From an uncultured Cohaesibacter sp. (GTDB lineage Bacteria > Pseudomonadota > Alphaproteobacteria > Rhizobiales > Cohaesibacteraceae), in NCBI RefSeq assembly GCF_963667045.1, contig NZ_OY762934.1:1853501-1917500 (forward strand): DNA of 64,000 bases, given 5' to 3'. A program made the position numbers and the translations under genes. The notes under the pieces are model-generated. The model had not been told where the DNA came from and did no database searches. It was given only the letters and a program-made list of their open reading frames with translations. This document shows, one piece after another, positions 1-7,990 of this stretch. The first letter of the stretch is position 1; each line of letters opens with the position of its first letter.

Positions 1-578
1 TGGAAAGCAACGGCATGACGCCTGAGGTCGGCGAAGTGCTGGTCACCGGCGCAACCGGCGGCGTAGGCAGCGTGGCTGTCTCCCTGCTCGCCGCCAAGGG
101 CTACAATGTGGTTGCCGTCACCGGCCGGGCCAGTGAGGCCGACTATCTCAAGGGTCTGGGGGCAAGCTCCATCCTTGACCGCGAAGAGCTGCAGGGCAAA
201 CCACGTCCGCTCAACAAGGAACGCTGGGCCGCCGCCATTGATGTGGCTGGCGGTCAGGTTCTGGCCAACCTGCTGTCGATGATCAAATATGGCGGCACGG
301 TCGCTGCCTGCGGTCTTGCCAACAGCATGGATCTGCCAACCACCGTGGCCCCCTTCATCTTGCGCGGCGTCACACTCAAGGGTGTCGACAGCGTGATGGC
401 ACCCAAAGCGGCTCGACAGGCTGCCTGGGCCGCCCTTGCCGAGTATCTCGACAAAACCAAGCTGGAGGCCATGACCACCGAGGTATCGCTTGACGAGGTC
501 ATCGCGATGGCTCCCAAGTTCCTTGAAGGACAGGTCCGCGGGCGTCTTGTGGTGCCTGTTGCTCCAGAACTGGGCTAG
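1..578 (+). CDS. acuI: Acrylyl-CoA reductase (AcuI/YhdH, MDR family), 3' part
   Basis: C-terminal part of a zinc-free medium-chain dehydrogenase/reductase; the gene starts before the window and the frame is open from base 3. The Rossmann fingerprint [12 protein letters not shown] is followed by the AcuI/YhdH-type block [12 protein letters not shown] and the C-terminal GRLVVPV. Family members reduce acrylyl-CoA to propionyl-CoA with NADPH in the cytoplasm, for example during DMSP or 3-hydroxypropionate use. The visible ATG at 15 is internal to the family fold and not the true start. The stop lies inside a 19-bp tandem duplication and a strong terminator follows. The family is secure; the exact substrate is inferred from the family only. 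Confidence 0.85.
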   Translation, partial: ESNGMTPEVGEVLVTGATGGVGSVAVSLLAAKGYNVVAVTGRASEADYLKGLGASSILDREELQGKPRPLNKERWAAAIDVAGGQVLANLLSMIKYGGTVAACGLANSMDLPTTVAPFILRGVTLKGVDSVMAPKAARQAAWAALAEYLDKTKLEAMTTEVSLDEVIAMAPKFLEGQVRGRLVVPVAPELG

Positions 579-603
579 GGCCTAAGAACTGGGCTAGGGC
601 CTG
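566..603 (+). repeat. 19-bp tandem duplication across the acuI stop codon
   Basis: Two adjacent copies of a 19-bp unit (566-584 and 585-603), identical at 18 of 19 positions, beginning AGAACTGGGCTAGGG. The acuI stop TAG is in the first copy and is repeated in the second, so the protein is unaffected. It looks like a recent replication-slippage duplication. Confidence 0.85.
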
Positions 604-638
604 ACCGGCTGACGTTGCCGGGCTCCCTGACATGACAA

Positions 639-671
639 GGCCCCGCATTGGTATCCAGTGCGGGGCTTTTT
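639..671 (+). terminator. Rho-independent terminator of acuI
   Basis: A 12-bp stem (GCCCCGCATTGG / CCAGTGCGGGGC, one G-U pair) with a three-base loop, followed by five Ts. It sits 60 bp after the acuI stop and faces the convergent bacterioferritin gene. Confidence 0.9.
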
Positions 672-728
672 CATTTGCCGACAGGGGCGCTTCTCTTCGT
701 CCCCTCTTTCATCGGTCCGGGGTGGCGA

Positions 729-1217
729 TTATTCGTCGCCCTCTTCCCCGCCGGTCGACATGAATTTGGCGCTGTAGGTCTTCTCACCAAGGCGTTCAAT
801 CAGATCCAGCTGCAGTTCTAGCCAAGCCTTGTGACCTTCTTCGTCGATGACGATCTCTTCGAACAGCGCCTTGGAGCCGATGTCGCCCACTTCATAGGCT
901 TCTTTGGAAGCCTTGGTGTAGGTCTGGATGGCGTTCTCTTCGTCTGCCAGATCGGCCTTGAACAGGTCCACCAGCGAGTCATGCAGAACAGGCGGCTTTT
1001 CAAATGCCATGACCGGGGTGCCTTTGAGGAAGAGAATGCGTTCGATGAAGCGATCGGAATGACCCAGCTCTTCCTGCATTTCACCGCGCATCTGGCCAGC
1101 GAGCTTGCCCAGTCCCCAATCGTTCAGACGTTGTGCATTGAGCTGATACTGATGAGCGGCGCTCATCTCCATTTGCAAGGCGGTATTGAGATTCTCAATG
1201 GTCTTGTCGTTCGACAT
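729..1217 (-). CDS. bfr: Bacterioferritin-type iron storage protein without the haem Met
   Basis: A 162-residue four-helix ferritin-like protein. Ferroxidase ligands are visible: E17, the E50-x-x-H53 pair, and the later helix motif DEEGH. Bacterioferritins assemble as 24-mers that oxidise and store iron in the cytoplasm. The residue equivalent to E. coli Bfr Met52, the axial haem ligand, is Leu51 here (EELGH instead of EEMKH), so haem binding in the normal way is unlikely. The start at 1217 is preferred over an upstream in-frame start because AGGA lies about 9 bases upstream. A 12-bp perfect palindrome lies 28 bases before the start. Convergent with acuI. Confidence 0.88.
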   Translation of the reverse strand: MSNDKTIENLNTALQMEMSAAHQYQLNAQRLNDWGLGKLAGQMRGEMQEELGHSDRFIERILFLKGTPVMAFEKPPVLHDSLVDLFKADLADEENAIQTYTKASKEAYEVGDIGSKALFEEIVIDEEGHKAWLELQLDLIERLGEKTYSAKFMSTGGEEGDE

Positions 1218-1657
1218 CTTCTGATCCTTTCCTGGCACCAACTAACGATATATCGTAACATCAATCTGTAGTCTTATAATAAAAATTCAAGGCCTCAGGG
1301 TGCATTTGGGCGCCATTAGATGAACAAACAAATCAATGTTATAGAGATATACTTCCAGAATTGTATATTCACTTAGTCCCAACGACAAAGAGCGCCATTT
1401 TCTCATGGTCTTGACTGAACCTGGTATTGTTCAAGATCCCTCTCCAATCTCAGGAAGAGCAACACAACCATACACAACCCAAGAAAAATTATTGCCATCG
1501 CACGCCCTCAATCAGACAAGGTTAACACTTTGTTAACCATCTTGATTAACCATGGAATCCTGTATTTCTGCGAAGTCTCGGGCTTTCGCTCTTCATCGCC
1601 ACAATGAAGACACAGTCCAAGATCATCGAAACCGTTAACGGCCAGAAAGGAAGCTGC
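1218..1657. other. Intergenic region between bfr and a small ORF
   Basis: About 440 bases with no convincing gene. It must hold the bfr promoter (minus strand, near the palindrome at 1245-1256) and the promoter of the small gene at 1658. The centre is AT-rich with scattered TTAACC-like strings around 1520-1550. No RNA gene was recognised. Confidence 0.5.
1245..1256. promoter_or_regulatory. Perfect 12-bp palindrome upstream of bfr
   Basis: ACGATATATCGT is fully self-complementary and lies 28-39 bases upstream of the bfr start codon, a place where a repressor dimer would overlap the promoter or leader. It does not match the ICE box or Iron-Rhodo box strings known for Irr and RirA, so the binding protein is unassigned. 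Confidence 0.4.
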
Positions 1658-1864
1658 ATGCCAAAATATATTTCAGTTCGCCCGCATCTGCTGGAAGAAA
1701 CAGAGATTGAAAGTGTCATCATGCAGGCCGGAATGGATCCCCATGACAGGGGGCTCATTGTCGAATTCCTGACCGAGAACTATGCCGTGGATCTGGACCA
1801 GCTGGCCTCCGTCTTCTCTCACCTTGGTGGCGCCGAAGCTCTTTCGATGCCGGAAGCAGCCTGA
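1658..1864 (+). CDS. Small conserved-looking protein of unknown function
   Basis: A 68-residue acidic soluble protein beginning MPKYISVRPHLLEE. The ATG at 1658 is preferred over 1604 because AAAGGAAG lies six bases upstream. No signal peptide, membrane segment or known motif is seen; the composition (Leu, Glu, Asp, Val in amphipathic spacing) suggests a small helical fold. It stands alone between bfr and a glutathione transferase. Function not recognised. Confidence 0.55.
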   Translation: MPKYISVRPHLLEETEIESVIMQAGMDPHDRGLIVEFLTENYAVDLDQLASVFSHLGGAEALSMPEAA

Positions 1865-2200
1865 ACTCACCTGAAAAGCCCGTTCTCTTTCCGTCCTCTA
1901 GCCTCCTCCTGACGCCGCGGGCACACCGGCACCCAGCAACGGCTTCCCCGACGACCAGCACAGAGCACCTTGTCGTCCCTCGCCTGCGCCATACCTCGCG
2001 CAGGTCTCTTTCCCGCGGCTTCCGTTTCATCTTAGATTGCTGAAAAGCGATTTCCCGTTTATCGACGAACACGCAAAAATCTTTCGTCGGGCGGACTGCA
2101 CATTTGCCCTTTCCCACCTTACTTTAGAGAGACATTTGCCAAACTCCTTCCGTTTCGATCCTTTGCTGATTGAAGCCACGCAATTTTCGGAGACATTCAT
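1865..2200. other. Intergenic region before the glutathione transferase gene
   Basis: About 335 bases without a supported gene. It presumably contains the promoter of the downstream transferase; a ribosome-binding sequence CGGAGA lies just before its ATG. An open frame on the minus strand here has Arg-rich, implausible composition. Confidence 0.5.
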
Positions 2201-2911
2201 ATGAACGATCCCAAGACGCTGTCCGACTTTCCCATCGTCAAGAAATGGCCAGCGCAGAATCCGGACGTGATCCAGCTCTATTCCTTCCCGACCCCCAATG
2301 GCGTCAAGGTTTCCATCGCGCTAGAGGAAATGGGTCTGCCCTATGAAGCCCATAAGGTGACGCTGTCCGACGCCGACGTGAAGAGCCCCGCGTTCCTGTC
2401 GCTGAACCCGAACAACAAGATCCCCGCCATTATCGATCCGCATGGGCCGGATGGCGACCCGATCGGCCTGTTCGAATCCGCTGCCATCCTGCTCTATCTG
2501 TCGGACAAGACCGGCAAGTTCATCGGCTCCACGGATCGTGATCGGGCCAAGATCACCCAGTGGCTGATGTTCCAGATGGGCGGTATCGGACCGATGTTCG
2601 GGCAGTTGGGCTTCTTCGTCAAGTTCAAGGGTGCCGAGATCGAGGATCCACGCCCCCGCCAGCGTTACATCGACGAAAGCAAACGCCTGCTCAACGTGCT
2701 GAACAAGGAACTGGCAGATCAGGACTGGATCGCCGGTGACTATTCGATTGCCGACATGGCGATTGCCCCCTGGCTGCGCCCGATCGTCGGGATCTATGAA
2801 GCTGCCGATCTGGTGGACTTCAACAGCTACGGCAATGTGGTTGATTATCTCAACCGCTTCATGGACCGTCCGGCGGTACAGAAGGGCATCAATATTCCGC
2901 CGCGGGATTGA
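2201..2911 (+). CDS. Glutathione S-transferase, YfcG/YghU-like (nu class)
   Basis: A 236-residue cytosolic GST. The N-terminal thioredoxin-like domain (about 22-105) has the TPNG-x-K motif of Ure2/YfcG-type nu-class enzymes, followed by the NKIPAI block with the cis-Pro and the FESAAILLYL glutathione-binding segment. The helical C-terminal domain carries the SIADMAIAPW motif. Nu-class enzymes typically show disulfide-bond oxidoreductase activity with GSH, so a redox role is likely. Start supported by GGAGA nine bases upstream. It is monocistronic and ends at a strong terminator. Confidence 0.88.
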   Translation: MNDPKTLSDFPIVKKWPAQNPDVIQLYSFPTPNGVKVSIALEEMGLPYEAHKVTLSDADVKSPAFLSLNPNNKIPAIIDPHGPDGDPIGLFESAAILLYLSDKTGKFIGSTDRDRAKITQWLMFQMGGIGPMFGQLGFFVKFKGAEIEDPRPRQRYIDESKRLLNVLNKELADQDWIAGDYSIADMAIAPWLRPIVGIYEAADLVDFNSYGNVVDYLNRFMDRPAVQKGINIPPRD

Positions 2912-2959
2912 TCCTGTCGTCCCCGGCCGGTGTTGGCGACACGTCGGCACACTTGATCG

Positions 2960-3007
2960 ATCCGTCAGTCTTCAGGGCGCGCCCTCAAGGCTGGCGGATT
3001 TCTTTTT
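2960..3007 (+). terminator. Terminator between convergent gst and diguanylate cyclase genes
   Basis: A long hairpin: outer stem ATCCGTCAG / CTGGCGGAT (one G-U), inner self-complementary AGGGCGCGCCCT, then a T-rich tail at 3000-3007. It lies 48 bases after the GST stop and just outside the convergent gene. Confidence 0.8.
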
Positions 3008-3025
3008 GGTCATGGGATATGCGCC

Positions 3026-3793
3026 TCAGGCCACCTGTACGAGGTGATTGATGTCTGGCGAGATGGTCCGGTTCTTGCCCTGCTGCTTGGCGGTATACAT
3101 TCGCAGGTCAGCCTGCCCGAACAGGGTCTTGAAGTCTTTGGCCTCCCCGGAGAAGGAGACACCGATGCTGACGGAGAGGTCATGGCGCAAGCCTTCAGCA
3201 GGCTCGAATTGCATCGCTTCGATGGCCTTGCGTACCCGTTCAGCCGCCTTCAATGCATTCTCGAAGTCGACTTGCCTCAGGAACACGGCAAATTCTTCGC
3301 CGCCCATGCGGGCAAGCAAATCCCCTTCCCTGGTTGCCAGGGAAATGGTTTTGGCGATCTGTCTGAGGGCTTCATCACCGACCAGATGGCCAAAGCTGTC
3401 GTTGATCTGCTTGAAATTGTCGACGTCGATGCACAACATCGCACCGTTGCCGTTCTGATGGGCGCACGCCCCGACCGCTTCGACAAAATAGCGTCGGTTC
3501 AGGAAGCCGGTCATATAGTCATAGCGCGCCTGCTTCTCGAGCTCGGCATTGAGGCTTTCCAACTGGGAATGCGCCTGCTTGAGCTCTGCCAACGCCTCAT
3601 TGAGTTTACGCCGCTGGTGGTCAATAAAGATGATGATCGGCAGGCCAGCCAGGATGGGCACCAGTGCGGCAATGACCAACCCTGCAACAGGAATATTTCC
3701 GAATATGAAATCCATCAGCAAAGCTGTTGTCAGGACGGAAATGGCGATTGAGCCAAGAGTAATAGTGGCCAATCTGTACAAACGCTTTGTCAT
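3026..3793 (-). CDS. Membrane diguanylate cyclase (GGDEF)
   Basis: A 255-residue protein with two N-terminal hydrophobic segments (about 10-30 and 36-57), a short coiled coil (60-90), and a complete GGDEF domain. The active-site loop is GGEEF (164-168), and the RxxD inhibitory site is present at the right spacing (R155-D158), so it should make cyclic di-GMP from GTP and be product-inhibited. There is no recognised sensory domain beyond the short membrane anchor. The ATG at 3793 is preferred over an in-frame TTG at 3811; GGGGGA lies upstream. The gene stands alone. Confidence 0.9.
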   Translation of the reverse strand: MTKRLYRLATITLGSIAISVLTTALLMDFIFGNIPVAGLVIAALVPILAGLPIIIFIDHQRRKLNEALAELKQAHSQLESLNAELEKQARYDYMTGFLNRRYFVEAVGACAHQNGNGAMLCIDVDNFKQINDSFGHLVGDEALRQIAKTISLATREGDLLARMGGEEFAVFLRQVDFENALKAAERVRKAIEAMQFEPAEGLRHDLSVSIGVSFSGEAKDFKTLFGQADLRMYTAKQQGKNRTISPDINHLVQVA

Positions 3794-4161
3794 ACGGACG
3801 GAATCCCCCAAGATGCAGTCAGCCGCATTTTAAACATATAGGTATAAAGCCGTGTCAACGACCAAGAAGATGATGCCATACACCTACAAATATAAGAAGT
3901 TCTAAAAAGCCAGACTTCAACTGCTGGCTTCTCCATTTAAAGTTGTTTTTTACCCATGGGATCAAAACACAACTATTACAGGCTGCATTGGAGCCAAACT
4001 TTGATAGACATAAATTATATTTCATTCATAAAAGCTATAGACACATTTCTACTGCCCGGCTCTTTTAACGGGGGCTCGTGAATCAATCGTTAGCCGACGC
4101 CTTTAAAAGCGCCTCTATCTCGCAGATTTTCTTGCGGAGCCAGTCCGGCAGTTGCGATCTT
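3794..4161. other. Intergenic region after the thi operon
   Basis: About 370 AT-rich bases between the start of the diguanylate cyclase gene and the stop of thiX, both on the minus strand. It should hold the cyclase promoter. No ORF, tRNA or clear terminator with a T-run was seen. Confidence 0.5.
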
Positions 4162-4893
4162 TCAGGCGGAAAGAACGCGCCTTAGCAGGCGGTCGGCCAG
4201 CCGGTGCAGGATCAGGGTCATCGCCACGATCAGGATCAGGGCCGCGAACATCAGGGCGATGCGCGAGCGGGCGTTGGCCATCAACATCAGATAGCCGAGC
4301 CCTTCGGACGATCCGATCCATTCCCCGATCACTGCCCCCGTCGGGGCGTAGGTCACGGCAATGCGAATGCTTGCGGCCAGATGTGGCAGGGCGTGGGGCA
4401 AGCGCAACCAGAGCAGTTCCCGCAGGCGGCTGGCGTGAGCGATGCGGGCCAGATCAAGGCTCTGCTGCGGTGTCGACAACATGCCATCCAGAAGGCCCGA
4501 GGCGATGGGAAAGAACACCAGCAAGACGGTCATGACCACCTTGGGGGCCATGCCATAGCCGAACCACAGTGTCAGGATCGGTGCCAACACGAAAACGGGC
4601 ACGGCCTGAGAGGCATTGAGCAGAGGCCGCAAGTTCATTCGTGCCGCTGGCGATAGCATCATGAGGATGGCAAAGCCGGCGCCCAGCAGTGCCCCGGTGA
4701 CAAAGCCAAGTGCCACCTCGCCAAGGGTGATTAGACCATGGCTCGCCAGCAGCGCCCGGTCCGCCCAGAGTGTTTGCAGCACCGCACCGGGGCTGGGCAG
4801 AATGAAGGCAGGAAGCAGATGCAGGCTGGCACCACCCTGCCAGACAAGCAGCAGAGCCAGAAATGGCAACAGAGGGCGGAGGCGTCGGGTCAT
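4162..4893 (-). CDS. thiX: ABC transporter permease for thiamin pyrimidine precursor (ThiX)
   Basis: A 243-residue inner-membrane permease of the nitrate/taurine/pyrimidine type with about six hydrophobic helices. The cytoplasmic coupling loop is the EWIGSSEGLGYLM region, matching the EAA motif of the SsuC/TauC/ThiX group. With ThiY and ThiZ it should import a hydroxymethylpyrimidine precursor such as N-formyl-4-amino-5-aminomethyl-2-methylpyrimidine. Its start overlaps the end of thiZ by four bases (ATGA). Last gene of the riboswitch-controlled operon. Substrate assignment rests on context. Confidence 0.85.
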   Translation of the reverse strand: MTRRLRPLLPFLALLLVWQGGASLHLLPAFILPSPGAVLQTLWADRALLASHGLITLGEVALGFVTGALLGAGFAILMMLSPAARMNLRPLLNASQAVPVFVLAPILTLWFGYGMAPKVVMTVLLVFFPIASGLLDGMLSTPQQSLDLARIAHASRLRELLWLRLPHALPHLAASIRIAVTYAPTGAVIGEWIGSSEGLGYLMLMANARSRIALMFAALILIVAMTLILHRLADRLLRRVLSA

Positions 4894-5585
4894 GCTGCCC
4901 CCCTGATGTCATCAAGCAGTCGCGTGGCCGTTATGGCAAGAACCGGGTCGGCCAAATCGTGGGGCTTGCTGCCCTCAAGGGTCGCCACCGGGTGAAGCGC
5001 CCTGTCCTTCAGCAGCCAGATCGCATCGCAAAGGCGCAACGCCTCGGCCGGATCATGGGTGACCAGCAGGACGGTCCGACCGGCAAACTGCTCATGGGCG
5101 AGATCCTGCATGATCTGGCGCGTGGCCGGATCAAGCGCGGAAAAAGGTTCATCAAGCAGGATCAGATCGGCCTCGGTCATCAGGGTGCGCGCCAGCGCCA
5201 CCCGCTGCCGCTGACCACCGGACAAGGCACCCGGCTTACGCGTCTCGTAACCGGCAAGCCCAACCGCCGCCAGCAGGTCACGCGCCCGGTTCGGATCCGG
5301 TTTGCGCCCGGCCAGTGTTTCGACCAGCATGACATTGCGCAGAACCGACAGGCGCGGCTGCATGAGGTCGGACTGCGCCATCCAGCCGACGCGCTCGGCG
5401 CCATTGCGGCTGCCTTCAAAAGCAGCCTCGCATTGAAGCCCTCCCAGCAGCCGCAGAAGCGTCGATTTGCCCGAGCCCGAAGGCCCGAGCAAGGCTGTCC
5501 AGCCTGTCTGTAGCGCCAGGACGAACGGGTCAATGAGTCGCTCATCTTCGAGAGAGACCGTGCCGGACAGGCTGTAGTGCGTCAT
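4890..5585 (-). CDS. thiZ: ABC transporter ATP-binding protein (ThiZ)
   Basis: A 231-residue ABC ATPase: Walker A GPSGSGKST (about residues 35-43), Q-loop region WMAQSD, signature LSGGQRQR, Walker B LILLDEPFSAL, and H-loop LLVTHD. It powers the ThiXYZ importer at the inner face of the cytoplasmic membrane. It lies eight bases after thiY and overlaps thiX by four bases, so the three are translated as a unit. Confidence 0.88.
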   Translation of the reverse strand: MTHYSLSGTVSLEDERLIDPFVLALQTGWTALLGPSGSGKSTLLRLLGGLQCEAAFEGSRNGAERVGWMAQSDLMQPRLSVLRNVMLVETLAGRKPDPNRARDLLAAVGLAGYETRKPGALSGGQRQRVALARTLMTEADLILLDEPFSALDPATRQIMQDLAHEQFAGRTVLLVTHDPAEALRLCDAIWLLKDRALHPVATLEGSKPHDLADPVLAITATRLLDDIRGAA

Positions 5586-5593
5586 GTGCGCCC

Positions 5594-6577
5594 CTACTCG
5601 TTACCGAGTGCGCGGGTCACCGTGTCCAGCGCAGGCACGGCATCAATCATGCCGATGTCCACCAGATAGGTTCCAAAAGCCTGATACCGCTCATTGTCGA
5701 ACGCCATCGGCTCGACCGAGAATTTTGGGTAGCTATCGAACCAGGCATCATGGTTGAGCTGGTCGTCCAGTTCAGCGGCATAGCCCTTGAACTCGAGCCA
5801 CGTCCCTTCAGGATCCTTGGCGATCTCCTCGGCCGCGCGGGCCGTGGCAGACAGGAAGGCCTTGATGGCTGTGAAATCCGTGCGGTCGGCTGCGGTTTCA
5901 TAGATCAGCTCCTCATAGGTCGGCACGCCATTTTCTTCGGGGAAGAAGCATTTTCCCTTGCGGCCGATCGCTGCCATTTGATGCAGTTCGACATTGCGAA
6001 AGGCACCGCCAACCGCATCCACCGTGCCTGCGGCAAGCGCCGAGGTCAGGGCAAAGTTGACATTGATGCTCTCGACCTCTTCCGGTTCCACACCATTGGT
6101 GCGCAGCATGCGGTGCATCAGGGCTTCCTCGATGCCCGGCACGGAGAAGCCGATACGCCCCCCCTTGAGGTCGGCAAGGCTCTTGATGGGGCCATCAGCG
6201 TCCACCATGACGCAATAGAGCGGGCTGTCGATAAGCGAGCCGACGCGGACCACGGGCAGGCCTTCCTTGTGCTGCAAATAGAGCTGCGGCTGATAGGAAA
6301 CACCAAGGTCAATTTCACCGGCAGCCGCCATCTTGGGCGGATCGGACGGATCGGCGGGGGCGATGATGTCGACATCCAGCCCGGCTTCGGCGAAATAGCC
6401 CCGCTGCTTGGCGATGATGATCGGGCCGTGATCGGGATTGACGAACCAGTCGAGCATCACCGAGAAAGGGGTCCCGGCGCTGGCTGGCAGGCTGAGGCCG
6501 ACAAACAGGGCGGCGGTTGCCAGTGTTTTCATGGTCAGTATTTTAATGGCCAGCGTCTTGAAAGAAAATTTCGTCAC
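5594..6577 (-). CDS. thiY: Periplasmic pyrimidine-precursor binding protein (ThiY, NMT1/THI5-like)
   Basis: A 327-residue solute-binding protein. A hydrophobic signal peptide precedes the ASAGTP cleavage region (about residue 34). The motif DWFVNPDHGPI is the hallmark of ThiY/THI5-like proteins that bind formylaminopyrimidine. The start is GTG at 6577: GAGGAG lies nine bases upstream, inside the end of thiD, while the internal ATG at 6532 has no good ribosome site. It delivers substrate to ThiXZ. Its place after thiD, thiE and thiM under a TPP riboswitch supports the role. Confidence 0.9.
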   Translation of the reverse strand: MTKFSFKTLAIKILTMKTLATAALFVGLSLPASAGTPFSVMLDWFVNPDHGPIIIAKQRGYFAEAGLDVDIIAPADPSDPPKMAAAGEIDLGVSYQPQLYLQHKEGLPVVRVGSLIDSPLYCVMVDADGPIKSLADLKGGRIGFSVPGIEEALMHRMLRTNGVEPEEVESINVNFALTSALAAGTVDAVGGAFRNVELHQMAAIGRKGKCFFPEENGVPTYEELIYETAADRTDFTAIKAFLSATARAAEEIAKDPEGTWLEFKGYAAELDDQLNHDAWFDSYPKFSVEPMAFDNERYQAFGTYLVDIGMIDAVPALDTVTRALGNE

Positions 6578-6581
6578 GGAG

Positions 6582-7379
6582 TTAGCTCCTCAGCATGAAA
6601 AAGTGATCCGTCGGGCCGTGGCCGGACCCGACATCTAGATTGGTGCCGCCAGCAATCGCCTTGGAAATATAGTCCTTGGCTTCTCGGGCAGCGGTGAGAC
6701 CATCACCGGAAAGGGCGAGCCGGGTGGCAAGCGCCGATGACAGGGAGCAGCCGGTGCCGTGGGTATTTTTCGTCTCGACACGGGGGGCCGAGATCCATTC
6801 CTGCGTGTCTTCCGACAGGAACAGGTCGGGGCTGTCGGCCGAGCCAAGATGACCACCCTTCAGATAGACCGCCTTTGGACCAAGAGACAGCAGCGCCCTG
6901 GCCTGGGTCAGCATGTCGTCAGTGCTCCCGGCCTCCATGGTGCCAAGAAGGTCTGCCGCCTCGGGCAGGTTGGGCGTAATGATGGTTGCCATGGGCACCA
7001 GCACGGCGCGCACGGCCTCGACCGCCTCCTCGTTGAGCAACCGTGAGCCGCCCTTGGCCACCATCACCGGATCCAGCACGATGGGGGCTGCACAGTCCTG
7101 GAGCACCCGCCCGACGGCCTCGACGGCGCTAGACGTGCCCAGCATGCCGATCTTGATGGCGTCGACGCGGATATCGGCGAGAATGGCCTCGATCTGGGCC
7201 ACGATGAAGTCCGGCTCGGTCGGCAGCCAGCCACTCACCCCTTGGGTGTTCTGGGCCGTCATGGCAGCGATCACCGCCATGGCATAGCCGCCGTTGGCAG
7301 AAATCGCCTTGAGGTCGGCCTGAATGCCAGCCCCACCAGACGGGTCGGAGCCGGCAATCGACAGGATATTCGGGATCAT
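6582..7379 (-). CDS. thiD: Hydroxymethylpyrimidine/phosphomethylpyrimidine kinase
   Basis: A 265-residue ribokinase-fold enzyme phosphorylating HMP and then HMP-P to give HMP-PP. Family marks are the N-terminal IAGSDPSGGAGIQADLK, the LDPVMVAKGG block, and the catalytic NTHGTGCSLSSA anion hole with Asp/Cys region near the C terminus. Full family length. It overlaps thiE by four bases and is followed four bases later by thiY. Confidence 0.95.
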   Translation of the reverse strand: MIPNILSIAGSDPSGGAGIQADLKAISANGGYAMAVIAAMTAQNTQGVSGWLPTEPDFIVAQIEAILADIRVDAIKIGMLGTSSAVEAVGRVLQDCAAPIVLDPVMVAKGGSRLLNEEAVEAVRAVLVPMATIITPNLPEAADLLGTMEAGSTDDMLTQARALLSLGPKAVYLKGGHLGSADSPDLFLSEDTQEWISAPRVETKNTHGTGCSLSSALATRLALSGDGLTAAREAKDYISKAIAGGTNLDVGSGHGPTDHFFMLRS

Positions 7380-7990
7380 GCGGCCTCCCAGGCAGAGACC
7401 AGCTCACGGGTTGCGGCTTCCGGATCGACAGCTTCGGAAATGGCCGAAACAATCGCGAGGCCAGCACAACCTTCGGCCTTGACGCGCGGAATGTCGGCCA
7501 GCTTGACACCACCGATGCCAACGCATGGGAACGGTGCGGCGCGAGCGATACGGCCCATGGTCTCAAGGCCAATCGGGGTGGCGTGGTTCTTCTTGGACAA
7601 GGTGGCACGCACCGGACCGCAGCCGATATAGTCGAGCGTCCCGTCGGGCAGAGCGGTGGCAATGGCCAGTTGCTGTTCATTCTCGATGGAAAGCCCGAGA
7701 ATCCTGTCCGATCCCAGGGCCTTGCGCATGGCAACCGGGTCACCATCGGACTGACCCATATGCAGGCCTGCAGCGCCGCTTGCCAACGCCACATTGAGGC
7801 GGTCATTGATGATCAAGGGCACGCCATACTGCTCAGCCAGCTTGTTAAGGCGCGTTGCCTGTTCGATCAGCACGTCGTCGGGCGCGGTCTTGTCGCGCAG
7901 CTGGATGATGGATGCGCCGCCCTTCAGCGCGGCCAGCACAAGGGCATCGTCGGGATTGTGGGGGGTGACGAAATAGACGGAGAGATTCAT
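7376..7990 (-). CDS. thiE: Thiamin-phosphate synthase
   Basis: A 204-residue TIM-barrel enzyme coupling HMP-PP and hydroxyethylthiazole phosphate to thiamin phosphate. Visible motifs are IQLRDKTA (pyrophosphate/substrate site), IINDRLNVAL, GLHMGQSDG, and the C-terminal GIGGV phosphate-binding loop. It overlaps both neighbours (thiM and thiD) by four bases, indicating translational coupling. Confidence 0.95.
   Translation of the reverse strand: MNLSVYFVTPHNPDDALVLAALKGGASIIQLRDKTAPDDVLIEQATRLNKLAEQYGVPLIINDRLNVALASGAAGLHMGQSDGDPVAMRKALGSDRILGLSIENEQQLAIATALPDGTLDYIGCGPVRATLSKKNHATPIGLETMGRIARAAPFPCVGIGGVKLADIPRVKAEGCAGLAIVSAISEAVDPEAATRELVSAWEAA

Noticed and set aside
1755-2117. 120-codon open frame on the minus strand
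   Set aside because: Arg-rich, overlaps the small plus-strand gene and has no ribosome site.
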